A DNA stretch of 8,862 nucleotides from assembly GCA_034440595.1 (NCBI GenBank), contig JAWXCH010000149.1, forward strand, positions 1 to 8,862. Direction: 5' to 3'. Below are positions 1-7,864 of the stretch, piece after piece. The notes beneath the pieces were generated by a model. The model saw only the letters and a list, made by a program, of their open reading frames with translations. It had not been told where the DNA came from and ran no database searches. Every line of letters begins with the position of its first letter. The first letter of the stretch is position 1. The translations under genes and the position numbers were made by a program. This DNA is from JAWXCH01 sp034440595 (lineage in GTDB: Bacteria; Planctomycetota; Planctomycetia; Pirellulales; JALHPA01).

Positions 1-153
1 AACACGCTACCAAGCCGCAAGGCGGGCGCTATCTCAATTCTCACTAGTTTTAGCCATCCAGACAAGCAGAATCCGGTCTAATCGCGACGGATTCTTTTCG
101 CAAACTGCTATGCAGACAGGGGGTTAGGTGGCAGGTTGAAGCTTTAGGAGGCA

Positions 154-585
154 CTATGCCGCGAGCAATTTGGCGGTGAGGACGATTTCGGCACCGCTGA
201 GGACTTTTGAGACCGGGCAGTTCTTCTTGGCTTCCTCGGCGATTTTTTGAAAGGTCGCGTCGTCGATGCCCGGAATGACCGCATCGGTCTTTAGCTCGAT
301 TTTGGGGATCGAAAATCCACCTTCGGATTTGGCCAGACTCACGATGGCCTGGGTGTGGACACGTGTTGGGACGTGGCCCGCTTCGCTGAGGGCATGGGAC
401 AGCGCCATTGAAAAACAGGCGGAATGAGCGGCCGCGATCAATTCTTCGGGGTTGGTCCCTTTGCCATTTTCAAAGCGTGAGTTGAACGAGTATTGCCCCT
501 CGAATGCTCCGCTGCCGAGTTTTACGGTTCCCTTCCCCTTGGGCAGATCCCCTTCCCAGACAGCTTCGGCGGATCGGGTCAACAT
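154..585 (-). CDS. osmC: OsmC family peroxiredoxin (organic hydroperoxide reductase)
   Basis: Predicted cytosolic thiol peroxidase of the OsmC/Ohr superfamily, which reduces organic and inorganic hydroperoxides through a pair of cysteines. The 143 residues match the usual length of OsmC. The start (SAEAVWEGDLPKGKGTVKLG) and the segment GTNPEELIAAAHSACFSMAL (residues 43-62) closely resemble E. coli OsmC as I remember it. The peroxidatic cysteine is Cys57 (HSACFSMAL), the resolving cysteine is Cys123 (NCPVSKVL), and the family arginine is Arg37 (NSRFE). The ATG at 583-585 is preceded by GAGGAG at 592-597 with a 6-base spacer, which supports this start. The gene lies 71 bases downstream of the phosphorylase gene on the same strand, so read-through is possible, but the products share no obvious pathway. 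Family assignment is secure; the physiological peroxide substrate is not shown by the sequence. Confidence 0.95.
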   Translation of the reverse strand: MLTRSAEAVWEGDLPKGKGTVKLGSGAFEGQYSFNSRFENGKGTNPEELIAAAHSACFSMALSHALSEAGHVPTRVHTQAIVSLAKSEGGFSIPKIELKTDAVIPGIDDATFQKIAEEAKKNCPVSKVLSGAEIVLTAKLLAA

Positions 586-591
586 GAGTAG

Positions 592-597
592 CTCCTC
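592..597 (-). promoter_or_regulatory. Shine-Dalgarno sequence of osmC
   Basis: On the minus strand this reads GAGGAG and lies 6 bases before the osmC ATG, a near-ideal spacing. It fixes the osmC start. Confidence 0.75.
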
Positions 598-656
598 AAT
601 TAAGGTTTTGTGATGTGATTTTTAAAACTGGTTGGTGCCTCTGGCGGTACGACTGA

Positions 657-1526
657 CTACGCCGGCATTGCTGCCTGAGGCTTTTGATTGCTGGCGTTGG
701 CCGCTGCTTCATGGGCCAGGACGCCTAACACAATCTTACGCATCTTCGGCTCGCTCTGATGGGCGGCCTGCATGACCAACTCGTGACTAGTTGGAGTCAG
801 CAAATCGGGCAAGCATATATTGGTAATCACCGAAAGCGCTAGCACACGCATTCCGCAGTGTGCAGCCACGATTGCCTCATGCACGGTGGACATGCCGACG
901 GCATCCGCACCAATTCTACGCAAAAAGCGGTACTCGGCCCGCGTTTCGTAATTCGGGCCGGTCAGCCCAACGTAAACTCCGCGATGTGCCGCAAAGTTTT
1001 CCTGTCGCGCGATTGCTAGTGCGCTGGATACCAGCTTGGGACAATAGGCCCGCGACATATCGGGAAATCGCGGGCCAAGCGTTTCGTCGTTGACGCCAAT
1101 CAACGGGTTCAGCGCCGAAAGATTGATATGGTCCTCAATCACCAGGATATCGCCGGACTCGTAGGACGGATTCATCCCTCCACTGGCATTCGAGATGATA
1201 AGTAGCTCAACGCCCAGTGCCTTCATGACTCGCACGGGGAGAGTGATTTCGGCAGGCGAGTACCCCTCATAAGCGTGGAAGCGACCCTCCATCGTAATGA
1301 CCGGTACGCCTTGGATTTCTCCACAGATCAGATTTCCACGGTGGCCATCGGCGGTGGCCTTGGGGAAATGCGGGATATCCGCGGCGGGAAAGCACTTATG
1401 AACCGTGATTTCGTCGGCAAAGGATCCTAGCCCGGTGCCGAGGATTATTCCAACCCGTGGGGCACAGTCCCAATGCGGAGTTAAAAAATCACAGGCGGCG
1501 GCAATTTTTTGGGCCAGTTGCTGCAT
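657..1526 (-). CDS. punA: Purine nucleoside phosphorylase, trimeric (PNP-I) type
   Basis: Cytosolic purine salvage enzyme: purine (deoxy)nucleoside plus phosphate gives free base plus (deoxy)ribose-1-phosphate. The 289 residues are the normal length of the trimeric, mammalian-like class. Visible family motifs, with human PNP equivalents from memory: GIILGTGLGSF with Thr31 (human Ser33), GHRGNL with His62 (His64), GRFHAYEGY with Arg82/His84/Tyr86 (Arg84/His86/Tyr88), ISNASGGMNP with Ala114, GPNYETRAE with Tyr193/Glu194 (Phe200/Glu201), GMSTVHE with Met212/Ser213, Asn236 in VITN (Asn243) and His248 (His257). The Glu194/Asn236 pair is the signature of 6-oxopurine (inosine/guanosine) preference. 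No clear Shine-Dalgarno precedes the ATG at 1524-1526, but the N-terminus has the expected length before the first motif. The C-terminal tail from about residue 273 is Ala/Gln-rich and probably disordered. The gene diverges from the amidoligase locus and seems functionally unrelated to it. Confidence 0.95.
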   Translation of the reverse strand: MQQLAQKIAAACDFLTPHWDCAPRVGIILGTGLGSFADEITVHKCFPAADIPHFPKATADGHRGNLICGEIQGVPVITMEGRFHAYEGYSPAEITLPVRVMKALGVELLIISNASGGMNPSYESGDILVIEDHINLSALNPLIGVNDETLGPRFPDMSRAYCPKLVSSALAIARQENFAAHRGVYVGLTGPNYETRAEYRFLRRIGADAVGMSTVHEAIVAAHCGMRVLALSVITNICLPDLLTPTSHELVMQAAHQSEPKMRKIVLGVLAHEAAANASNQKPQAAMPA

Positions 1527-1562
1527 GTCGCTTTGAAAATCGCCTGATTCGCCGGAATGTGG

Positions 1563-1575
1563 TTCATGGCATGAA
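1563..1575. repeat. Palindrome TTCATG-G-CATGAA
   Basis: A perfect 6-1-6 inverted repeat, 36 bases upstream of the phosphorylase start codon. It could be an operator half-site pair for a dimeric regulator, but it is short enough to arise by chance. Confidence 0.4.
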
Positions 1576-1577
1576 GT

Positions 1578-1603
1578 TTGCGTTTAGCCGCGTCTGAACG
1601 CAA
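1578..1603. repeat. Inverted repeat TTGCGTT-N12-AACGCAA
   Basis: A perfect 7-base inverted repeat with a 12-base spacer. Centre-to-centre distance of the arms is about 19 bases, longer than one helical turn but near two. It could be an operator or a stem-loop in the phosphorylase leader. Confidence 0.4.
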
Positions 1604-1620
1604 GTCTCAGCGGAAAGTTA

Positions 1621-1639
1621 GCAAAGCGGGCCGCTTTGC
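1621..1639. repeat. Perfect 19-base palindrome GCAAAGCGG-G-CCGCTTTGC
   Basis: Two 9-base arms match exactly around a single central G. It lies midway between two divergent genes, with no gene ending nearby and no T-run beside it, so a transcription terminator is unlikely. A binding site for a symmetric dimeric regulator is the best guess. As RNA it could fold into an 8-pair stem with a 3-base loop. Confidence 0.6.
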
Positions 1640-1660
1640 ACAAGGATTGACCCTGCGCTG

Positions 1661-1682
1661 CCGCGCTTTTACGCAAACGCGG
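1661..1682. repeat. Inverted repeat CCGCG-N12-CGCGG
   Basis: A 5-base GC-only inverted repeat with a 12-base spacer that contains ACGCAAA, the complement of the TTTGCGT found at 1577-1583. The stem alone is weak evidence; it is listed because of its neighbours. Confidence 0.25.
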
Positions 1683-1705
1683 AAGGTTGGATTATTGAAG
1701 TTCGG

Positions 1706-1735
1706 TTGGTGACAGTTTCCTCAAAGGGCTAAGAT
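1706..1735 (+). promoter_or_regulatory. Possible sigma-70-like promoter of the amidoligase locus
   Basis: A -35-like TTGGTG (1706-1711) and a -10-like TAAGAT (1730-1735, 4 of 6 matches to TATAAT) are 18 bases apart, 33 bases before the first gene of the locus. Both matches are imperfect and promoter rules are poorly known in the suspected phylum, so this is only a candidate. Confidence 0.2.
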
Positions 1736-1752
1736 ACAGCCGAGGCCTACCT

Positions 1753-1758
1753 AGGAGG
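1753..1758 (+). promoter_or_regulatory. Strong Shine-Dalgarno of the first ATP-grasp gene
   Basis: A perfect AGGAGG with a 10-base spacer to the ATG at 1769. It fixes the start of the first gene and suggests efficient translation. The other genes of the locus lack so strong a site. Confidence 0.8.
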
Positions 1759-1768
1759 TTGAACAACG

Positions 1769-3316
1769 ATGAGTGAAAAAAACGGTTCCACCGGGGTCAA
1801 AGATCGCCTGGAGCAGTTTATCGGCTCAGACGGTAGCCGACTTCCAGCGGCCGCTCAGGGCCTGACAGAAGGTGATATCCGGATGAACTTTGATAGTTAT
1901 CAGACCGAAGGCTTTTACGACGAGATGTACGAAGCCGATGGACAGCCGCGTCCCAGTGCGCTGTTGTTGTCGCAGCGACTAGAGGCGATGTCGATTGGCG
2001 AACTGCAGCGGCGTCAGCGCGCTGCCGATGTCGCGTTTCTGAACATGGGAATCACGTTCAACGTGTACGGTCACGAAGCCGGTACAGAGAAGATCTGGCC
2101 ATTTGACATTGTGCCGCGAATTATTGAGTCGACCGAGTGGGATTTGGTTGAACGCGGTTTGAAGCAACGCATACATGCGCTGAATCTATTTATCGATGAT
2201 TGCTACAACGAGCGGAAAATCATCAAAGACGATGTAGTACCTGAATGGTTGATCAATTCAGGCAAATGCTACTTGGATAAATGCGCTGGCCTGAAACCAT
2301 CGAAGGGAATCTGGTGTCACATCACCGGAACCGATCTGGTACGAGGGGGCGATGGGCAGATATACGTTCTGGAAGATAACCTGCGCTGCCCGTCTGGTGT
2401 CTCGTACGTACTGGAAAACCGCGAAGTGATGAAGCGGACCTTTCCGCAGATTTTTGGTGGAGTGCGCATCTCGCCGGTTGAAGACTATCCAGAGAAGCTG
2501 CTGGAGATGTTGCAGTTCATTGCGCCAGAAGGTGTCCGCGATCCGACCGTAGTGGTGTTGACGCCCGGTGTGTACAACTCGGCCTATTTTGAGCATTGCT
2601 TTCTGGCTCAGCAGATGGGTGTCGAGCTGGTGCAAGGCTCGGACCTGCTGGTCGACAACGGTTACGTATACATGCGGACCACAACCGGGCTGGAGCGGGT
2701 TGATGTGATCTACCGCCGGATTGACGATGACTTTTTGGATCCGCTGACATTCCGCGCCGATAGCACACTGGGTGTGCCCGGCATTATGGATGCCTACCGA
2801 GCCGGTCGCGTAGCGCTGGCAAACGCGCCGGGTACCGGAATTGCCGATGACAAGGCGGTCTACGCTTATGTTCCGCAGATTATTAAGTACTATCTCAACG
2901 AAGAGATCCTGCTGCCGAATGTGCCGTCTTTTGTTTGCGGCGATCCCAAGCAGTGTCAACATGTGCTGGAAAACATCGACAAGTTGGTGATCAAGCCCAC
3001 CAACGAGTCCGGCGGTTACGGCATTATGCTTGGCCCCAAGGCAACTACTGCCGAGCACGAGCGGTATAAAGAGTTGATTCAAGCTAACCCGCGAAATTAT
3101 ATCGCGCAGCCGATGCTCGACCTGTCACGGGTTCCGACGATGGTGCAAGATCGGCTGGAAGGTCGGCATGTCGATTTGCGACCGTATATTCTGTACGGCA
3201 AGGACATTTATGTATTGCCGGGTGGATTGACTCGCGTCGCGTTGAAGAAGGGTTCTCTGGTCGTGAATTCGTCGCAAGGTGGTGGCAGCAAGGATACTTG
3301 GATCGTCAAACGGTAA
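1769..3316 (+). CDS. Circularly permuted ATP-grasp type 2 ligase (DUF404/DUF407 family)
   Basis: Predicted ATP-dependent carboxylate-amine/thiol ligase acting in the cytosol: a carboxylate is activated by phosphorylation and joined to an amine, giving an amide bond. The substrate is unknown. The protein has 515 residues with no signal peptide or membrane segment. The metal-binding motif EDNLRCPSG (Glu202, Asn204, Arg206) comes before the nucleotide-binding motifs VIKP (407-410) and GGYG (415-418). This is the reverse of the classical ATP-grasp order and the mark of circular permutation. Conserved C-terminal blocks follow: HVDLRPYI (467-474), LPGGLTRVA (483-491) and NSSQGGGSKDTW (500-511). NVYGHEAGTEKIWPFDIVPR (98-117) is the typical N-terminal DUF404-like segment. 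The first about 35 residues look variable and charged. All expected ligase residues that I can recognise are present, so it is probably active. The alpha-E gene follows after 20 bases, which suggests a shared transcript and complex. Confidence 0.92.
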   Translation: MSEKNGSTGVKDRLEQFIGSDGSRLPAAAQGLTEGDIRMNFDSYQTEGFYDEMYEADGQPRPSALLLSQRLEAMSIGELQRRQRAADVAFLNMGITFNVYGHEAGTEKIWPFDIVPRIIESTEWDLVERGLKQRIHALNLFIDDCYNERKIIKDDVVPEWLINSGKCYLDKCAGLKPSKGIWCHITGTDLVRGGDGQIYVLEDNLRCPSGVSYVLENREVMKRTFPQIFGGVRISPVEDYPEKLLEMLQFIAPEGVRDPTVVVLTPGVYNSAYFEHCFLAQQMGVELVQGSDLLVDNGYVYMRTTTGLERVDVIYRRIDDDFLDPLTFRADSTLGVPGIMDAYRAGRVALANAPGTGIADDKAVYAYVPQIIKYYLNEEILLPNVPSFVCGDPKQCQHVLENIDKLVIKPTNESGGYGIMLGPKATTAEHERYKELIQANPRNYIAQPMLDLSRVPTMVQDRLEGRHVDLRPYILYGKDIYVLPGGLTRVALKKGSLVVNSSQGGGSKDTWIVKR

Positions 3317-3336
3317 TTAGAAAGACAGGCAAGTCT

Positions 3337-4356
3337 ATGCTCAGTCGAGTGGCGGATTCGATCTACTGGATGAGTCGGTACTCAGAACGTGCCGAGAACG
3401 TTGCGCGGTTCATTGAAGTCAACCTATACCTTTCATTGGATCTCGGAAGTGAGCTGGGTAATCAATGGGCACCATTGATTTTCACCACCGGAGATCAAGA
3501 ACTGTTCGTGGATCGCTACGGCGAACCGGATGAAAAGAAGGTCATCGAGTTTTTGTCGTTCGACGAGCAGAACCCCAATTCGATCCTGTCATGTTTGCGC
3601 AGCGCCCGTGAGAATGCACGCACCGTGCGCGAGATGATTTCGTCCAGCATGTGGGAGGAGTTGAACAAGTTCTATTTGATGGTTCGAGCTGCCGCGGCCA
3701 GTCGCACCGCGATTGAATCGCCGCTCGACTTTTTTACTCAGGTGAAACTGAATAGCCACCTGTTGCAAGGTGTACGTGATGCTACTATGTCACGTGGTGA
3801 GGCCTGGCACTTTGCACGCCTAGCTCGGTTGCTGGAACGTGCTGATAAGACCTCGCGTATTTTAGATGTAAAATACTACTTGCTCTTACCTTCGGCGGCT
3901 GAGATAGGGACGCCAGTTGACACCATTCAATGGGCCGCATTGCTGAAAAGCGCCAGTGCCTTGGAGATGTACCGCAAGTCGCACGGCCGCATTACACCGG
4001 CCAATGTCGCGGATTTTTTGATCTTGGACCGTGAATTTCCCCGCGCCATGCGATTTTGTTTGATCAATGCCGAGGACTCGTTGCTGGCCATTACAGGCAG
4101 TACACCCGGCACATTCCGCAATGCGGCCGAGCAAAAGCTTGGTCGGCTCCGATCGGAGTTGGACTATGCCGACATCAACGAAATTATTGAAGGGGGATTG
4201 CACGAGTTCATCGACCGTTTTCAAACTAAGATTAACGCAGTTGGCGAGGCCGTTGCCGAGACGTTTCTCACACCGCGCCCTGTTTCGAGCCTGACGAACG
4301 GACAGTTTTCTGGCGGAAATAATATGTCCCAGACTCAGACTCAGCATGCGCGCTAG
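3337..4356 (+). CDS. Alpha-E domain protein (DUF403)
   Basis: An all-helical protein of the alpha-E family, which almost always accompanies circularly permuted ATP-grasp ligases, either fused or as a neighbour. Its biochemical role is not established; a partner or accessory subunit of the ligase is the usual proposal. The ATG at 3337 (339 residues) is preferred because the family starts MLSRVADSIYWM and continues SRYSERAEN (13-21; Glu17, Glu20). An alternative TTG at 3298 would add 13 non-family residues and overlap the upstream gene by 19 bases. The second conserved block, WHFARLARLLERAD (157-170, Glu167, Asp170), is intact. The last about 25 residues (from PRPVSSLTNG) are polar, end in a QTQTQ stretch, and are probably disordered. 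The gene begins 20 bases after the ATP-grasp stop codon, so the two are very likely cotranscribed. Confidence 0.9.
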   Translation: MLSRVADSIYWMSRYSERAENVARFIEVNLYLSLDLGSELGNQWAPLIFTTGDQELFVDRYGEPDEKKVIEFLSFDEQNPNSILSCLRSARENARTVREMISSSMWEELNKFYLMVRAAAASRTAIESPLDFFTQVKLNSHLLQGVRDATMSRGEAWHFARLARLLERADKTSRILDVKYYLLLPSAAEIGTPVDTIQWAALLKSASALEMYRKSHGRITPANVADFLILDREFPRAMRFCLINAEDSLLAITGSTPGTFRNAAEQKLGRLRSELDYADINEIIEGGLHEFIDRFQTKINAVGEAVAETFLTPRPVSSLTNGQFSGGNNMSQTQTQHAR

Positions 4357-4405
4357 CCGCACGTTCCCACCTTTGACATCATCAGACCACGATTAGAGAT
4401 CCGCC

Positions 4406-7400
4406 ATGGCGATTCGCGTTGCACTTCATCACCGGACGACTTACAAGTACGACCGGCCCATTACATTGCACCCTCAGGTCGTTCGCCTGCGTCCGGCCCC
4501 GCATTGTCGTACACCGATCGTCAGTTACTCGATCAAGGTCGAGCCGGATAGTCATTTTCTAAACTGGCAGCAAGATCCGCAGGGGAACTATCTGGCACGT
4601 TTGGTGTTCTTGGAAAAGTCCAACATCCTGGATATCGATGTGAATTTGGTGGCCGACATGACGGTCATCAATCCGTTCGATTTCTTTCTGGAACCGAACG
4701 CGGAGCGATTTCCATTTACTTACGACGCCGCGCTGGCGCATGAACTGAAGCCGTTTTTGGAGACCGAGCCGGTTGGACCAAAGCTCTCCGAGTTTTTATC
4801 CACGATCGATCGGACCGAGATGCGGACGATCGATTTTCTGGTGATGATCAATCAGCGGTTGCAGCAAGAGATCAGGTATCTGATCCGGATGGAAAGTGGC
4901 GTGCAACATGCCGAGCAAACATTGGAACTGCGCAGTGGTTCTTGTCGCGACTCTGCCTGGCTACTAGTACAGGCACTGCGGAATCTCGGATTGGCTGCGC
5001 GGTTTGTTTCTGGATACCTGATCCAGTTGACCGCCGATGTGAAATCGCTCGACGGGCCATCTGGTCCAGAAGCCGACTTCACCGATCTGCACGCTTGGAC
5101 CGAAGTGTACCTGCCGGGTGCCGGCTGGGTCGGCCTCGATCCAACCTCAGGCTTGTTCGCTGGTGAGGGGCATATTCCACTTGCTTGCAGCCCTGAGCCA
5201 TCCAGTGCGGCACCGGTCACAGGTGCTACGGAACCAGCCGAAGCGCAATTCGATGTCACCATGACTGTGACGCGGATTCACGAAGATCCTCGCGTCACGA
5301 AGCCATACACCGATCAGCAATGGGCGGCCATTGAGGCACTGGGACATAAGATCGATGCCGACCTGGAAGCGAATTCGGTGCGGCTGACGATGGGGGGTGA
5401 GCCGACATTTGTTTCCATCGACGACATGGAAGGTGAAGAATGGAGCACTGCGGCCGATAGCCCCACCAAGCGAGCTTCGGCCGGTGATCTGATTCGCCGC
5501 CTGAGAACCCGTTTTGCGAATGGTGGTTTGTTGCACTTTGGCCAGGGAAAATGGTACCCAGGCGAGCAGCTTCCACGCTGGGCGCTGGGCTGTTACTGGC
5601 GCCGCGACGGTGTTCCCATCTGGAATAATCCAGAATTGTTTGCCGATGAGCGAATTGATTACAAGCATCATCGTGCTGATGCGGATGTGTTTATGACGGC
5701 GCTGGCTAATCGGCTGGGCGTCGAACTGAGTAATATCTTGCCAGGATACGAAGATCCGTGGCACTATCTGATGCGCGAGCGAAAGTTGCCGGCCAATGTC
5801 GATCCATTGGATTCCAAGGTCGACGACCCATTTGAACGTGAGCGACTCTCACGCGTCTTTGAAAAGGGACTGCGATCTACGGTTGGTTATGCATTGCCAC
5901 TAGATCGCAAGATGGCGGCCGATGGACCGCGCTGGATCTCCGGGCCGTGGCATTTCCGGAGCGAGCACATGTTTTTGCTCCCCGGTGACTCACCGATGGG
6001 CTATCGCCTGCCGCTCGATTCGCTGCCTTGGTCGAAGACGAGCGATCTGGACCCGATCCTGCCGATCGATCCCACGATGCCGCTCCCTCCGTTACCCGTT
6101 CCGCGAAACAATCCGCTGCAGATGTTCTGGCGAACCGGTTCCAATGGCAACGGGGCCGCGGAAGGTGGACCTCACAGCGCAACGCATTATCACGGCTTTG
6201 AAAATGGAGCGGACGGTTCGGGCGGTGGTGGCGGACCTGGGTTGTCGCGGCACCGACCGCTGGGAACTGCCGCCGCAGTTTCTGGCATTGCCACATTAGA
6301 GCCAGCGCAAGCAACGACCCGGACCATGGAAGAATTGCAGGTCGGGCGATCTGCACAAGGAGTCATCCGCACGGCGCTCTGTATTGAGGCGCGGAATGGA
6401 CACCTCTACATATTCCTCCCCCCTGCCCGGTATCTGGAAGATTTTCTGGATTTGATTACGGCCATTGAGGAAACGGCTGCGAGTTTGGAGATGCCGATTG
6501 TTCTGGAAGGGTACCCGCCTCCGCACGACTACCGCATCAACCACCTCAAGGTCACGCCTGACCCGGGCGTAATCGAAGTGAACCTGCAGCCGGCGCATAG
6601 CTGGGACGAGCTGGTCAAAAACACCACCGGCCTGTACGAAGACGCCCATGTCTCGCGGCTTGGTTCTGAGAAGTTCATGCAAGACGGTAAGCACACGGGC
6701 ACAGGGGGCGGAAACCACATTGTGCTAGGTGGTGCCACGCCAAGTGAAAGCCCGTTCTTGCGCCGGCCTGATTTGTTGCGCAGTTTGTTGGCCTATTGGA
6801 ACAATCATCCGTCGCTATCGTATTTGTTTTCGGGGATGTTTATCGGGCCGACCAGTCAGTCGCCGCGCATAGATGAAGCGCGACATGATAGCCTGTATGA
6901 ATTGGAACTGGCGTTTAAGCAGATCCCGAACTTTGGGAATGTATCGCCGTGGTTGGTGGATCGGCTGTTTCGCAATTTGCTGACCGATGTGACCGGGAAT
7001 ACACACCGCACCGAGTTCTGCATCGACAAGCTGTACTCGCCAGATACTCCGACCGGCCGACTGGGCCTGGTGGAGATGCGTGCCTTTGAAATGCCACCGC
7101 ATGCGCAAATGAGCCTCACGCAGCAACTATTGCTGCGCGCACTGGTCGGCGAATTCTGGAAGCAGCCCTACACGCAGCCTTTGGTGCGTTGGGGAACTTC
7201 GCTGCACGACCGTTTTATGCTGCCGCATTTTGTCGGTCAGGACTTGCAGGACGTGGTCGCTGATTTGCAACGGGCCGGATATCCAATGCAGACAGAGTGG
7301 TTTGCCCCGCACTTTGAATTTAGATTTCCCGTCTATGGCGAAGTGAATTACGACGGCGTTCAGATTGAGCTGCGCAATGCGTTGGAGCCGTGGCATGTGC

Positions 7401-7864
7401 TGGGAGAAGAGCCTGGCGCTGGCGGCACGGCACGATACGTCGACTCGTCGATCGAGCGTCTGCAAGTCAAAGTTCGCGGCATGACCGATCCTCGGCATGT
7501 GGTTACTTGCAACGGGCATCGCGTTCCGCTTCATCCGACGGGCACTGAAGGAGAGTTCGTTGCCGGTGTGCGTTACCGTGCCTGGCAACCTCCCCACTGC
7601 TTGCACCCAACGATTGGCGTGCATTGCCCGCTGGTGTTTGATCTGGTGGATCGCTGGTCCAGCCGGTCGATCGGCGGCTGTAGCTGGCATGTTTCGCACC
7701 CTGGTGGTCGAAGCTACGATGATTTTCCAGTCAATGCCAATGCTGCGGACAGTCGTCGCTCCAGTCGGTTCTTTAAGCTTGGGCACCGCGGTGGCCCGAT
7801 CGAAGTGCCGCCGGATATTTGCAACTGCAGTTTTCCATTGACGCTCGATCTGAGGACAATGTAG
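4406..7864 (+). CDS. Transglutaminase-like domain fused to DUF2126 putative amidoligase
   Basis: A two-enzyme fusion of 1152 residues with no signal peptide. Residues 1-95 form the beta-rich N-domain of bacterial transglutaminases (RVALHHRTTYKYDRPITLHP). Residues about 145-260 are the papain-like core with a complete triad: Cys180 (GSCRDSAWL), His229 (DLHAWTEVY) and Asp245 (GLDPTSG). Such domains hydrolyse or transfer amide bonds. From about residue 325 to the end is DUF2126, a putative amidoligase of the glutamine-synthetase/GCS-like fold. Its motifs are RLTMGGEPTFV (Glu332), VIEVNLQPAHSW (Glu724, Asn726), HTGTGGGNHIVLGG (763-776), HRTEFCIDK (Glu870) and LVEMRAFEMPP (Glu890, Glu895). A Gly/Asn/His-rich linker (about 577-620) interrupts DUF2126. 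The ATG at 4406 lies 49 bases after the alpha-E stop codon; the Shine-Dalgarno is weak. The gene is intact. Domain calls are firm; the reactions are inferred from fold. Confidence 0.93.
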   Translation: MAIRVALHHRTTYKYDRPITLHPQVVRLRPAPHCRTPIVSYSIKVEPDSHFLNWQQDPQGNYLARLVFLEKSNILDIDVNLVADMTVINPFDFFLEPNAERFPFTYDAALAHELKPFLETEPVGPKLSEFLSTIDRTEMRTIDFLVMINQRLQQEIRYLIRMESGVQHAEQTLELRSGSCRDSAWLLVQALRNLGLAARFVSGYLIQLTADVKSLDGPSGPEADFTDLHAWTEVYLPGAGWVGLDPTSGLFAGEGHIPLACSPEPSSAAPVTGATEPAEAQFDVTMTVTRIHEDPRVTKPYTDQQWAAIEALGHKIDADLEANSVRLTMGGEPTFVSIDDMEGEEWSTAADSPTKRASAGDLIRRLRTRFANGGLLHFGQGKWYPGEQLPRWALGCYWRRDGVPIWNNPELFADERIDYKHHRADADVFMTALANRLGVELSNILPGYEDPWHYLMRERKLPANVDPLDSKVDDPFERERLSRVFEKGLRSTVGYALPLDRKMAADGPRWISGPWHFRSEHMFLLPGDSPMGYRLPLDSLPWSKTSDLDPILPIDPTMPLPPLPVPRNNPLQMFWRTGSNGNGAAEGGPHSATHYHGFENGADGSGGGGGPGLSRHRPLGTAAAVSGIATLEPAQATTRTMEELQVGRSAQGVIRTALCIEARNGHLYIFLPPARYLEDFLDLITAIEETAASLEMPIVLEGYPPPHDYRINHLKVTPDPGVIEVNLQPAHSWDELVKNTTGLYEDAHVSRLGSEKFMQDGKHTGTGGGNHIVLGGATPSESPFLRRPDLLRSLLAYWNNHPSLSYLFSGMFIGPTSQSPRIDEARHDSLYELELAFKQIPNFGNVSPWLVDRLFRNLLTDVTGNTHRTEFCIDKLYSPDTPTGRLGLVEMRAFEMPPHAQMSLTQQLLLRALVGEFWKQPYTQPLVRWGTSLHDRFMLPHFVGQDLQDVVADLQRAGYPMQTEWFAPHFEFRFPVYGEVNYDGVQIELRNALEPWHVLGEEPGAGGTARYVDSSIERLQVKVRGMTDPRHVVTCNGHRVPLHPTGTEGEFVAGVRYRAWQPPHCLHPTIGVHCPLVFDLVDRWSSRSIGGCSWHVSHPGGRSYDDFPVNANAADSRRSSRFFKLGHRGGPIEVPPDICNCSFPLTLDLRTM

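Larger units (their letters stand above)
1527..1768. promoter_or_regulatory. Divergent intergenic region with clustered inverted repeats
   Basis: This 242-base gap separates the minus-strand phosphorylase from the plus-strand amidoligase locus, so it must hold the start signals of both transcription units. It contains four inverted repeats within 120 bases (1563-1575, 1578-1603, 1621-1639, 1661-1682). The heptamer TTTGCGT occurs at 1577-1583 and as its complement at 1671-1677, with a shifted copy (AACGCAA) at 1597-1603. No open reading frame of note is present. An operator region is the likeliest reading, inferred from position and symmetry only. Confidence 0.5.

Noticed and set aside
14..26. 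Small hairpin CCGC-AAG-GCGG as a possible terminator at the left edge
   Set aside because: The stem has only 4 pairs, no T-run follows on either strand, and it is over 120 bases from the osmC stop codon.
1..47. Short frame open to the left edge, ending in TAG at 45-47, possibly the tail of a plus-strand gene
   Set aside because: Only 14 codons with no recognisable motif; it cannot be told from chance.
609..619. TGTGATGTGAT direct repeat between the phosphorylase and osmC genes as a regulator site
   Set aside because: A two-copy pentamer in an AT-rich spacer is too short to support a binding site.
2258..3082. 274-residue open frame antisense to the first ATP-grasp gene
   Set aside because: It lies wholly opposite a gene with clear family motifs, resembles no family I know, and is explained by codon bias of the coding strand.
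3298..3336. TTG start that would extend the alpha-E protein by 13 residues and overlap the upstream gene
   Set aside because: The family begins MLSRVADS at the ATG at 3337, and the extra residues match nothing conserved.
5147..5764. 205-residue open frame antisense to the transglutaminase/DUF2126 junction
   Set aside because: Same reason: a shadow of the real gene, with a composition typical of antisense translation.
7127..7786. 219-residue open frame antisense to the DUF2126 part of the fusion gene
   Set aside because: Opposite strand of a well-supported coding region; no recognisable motif or start signal.
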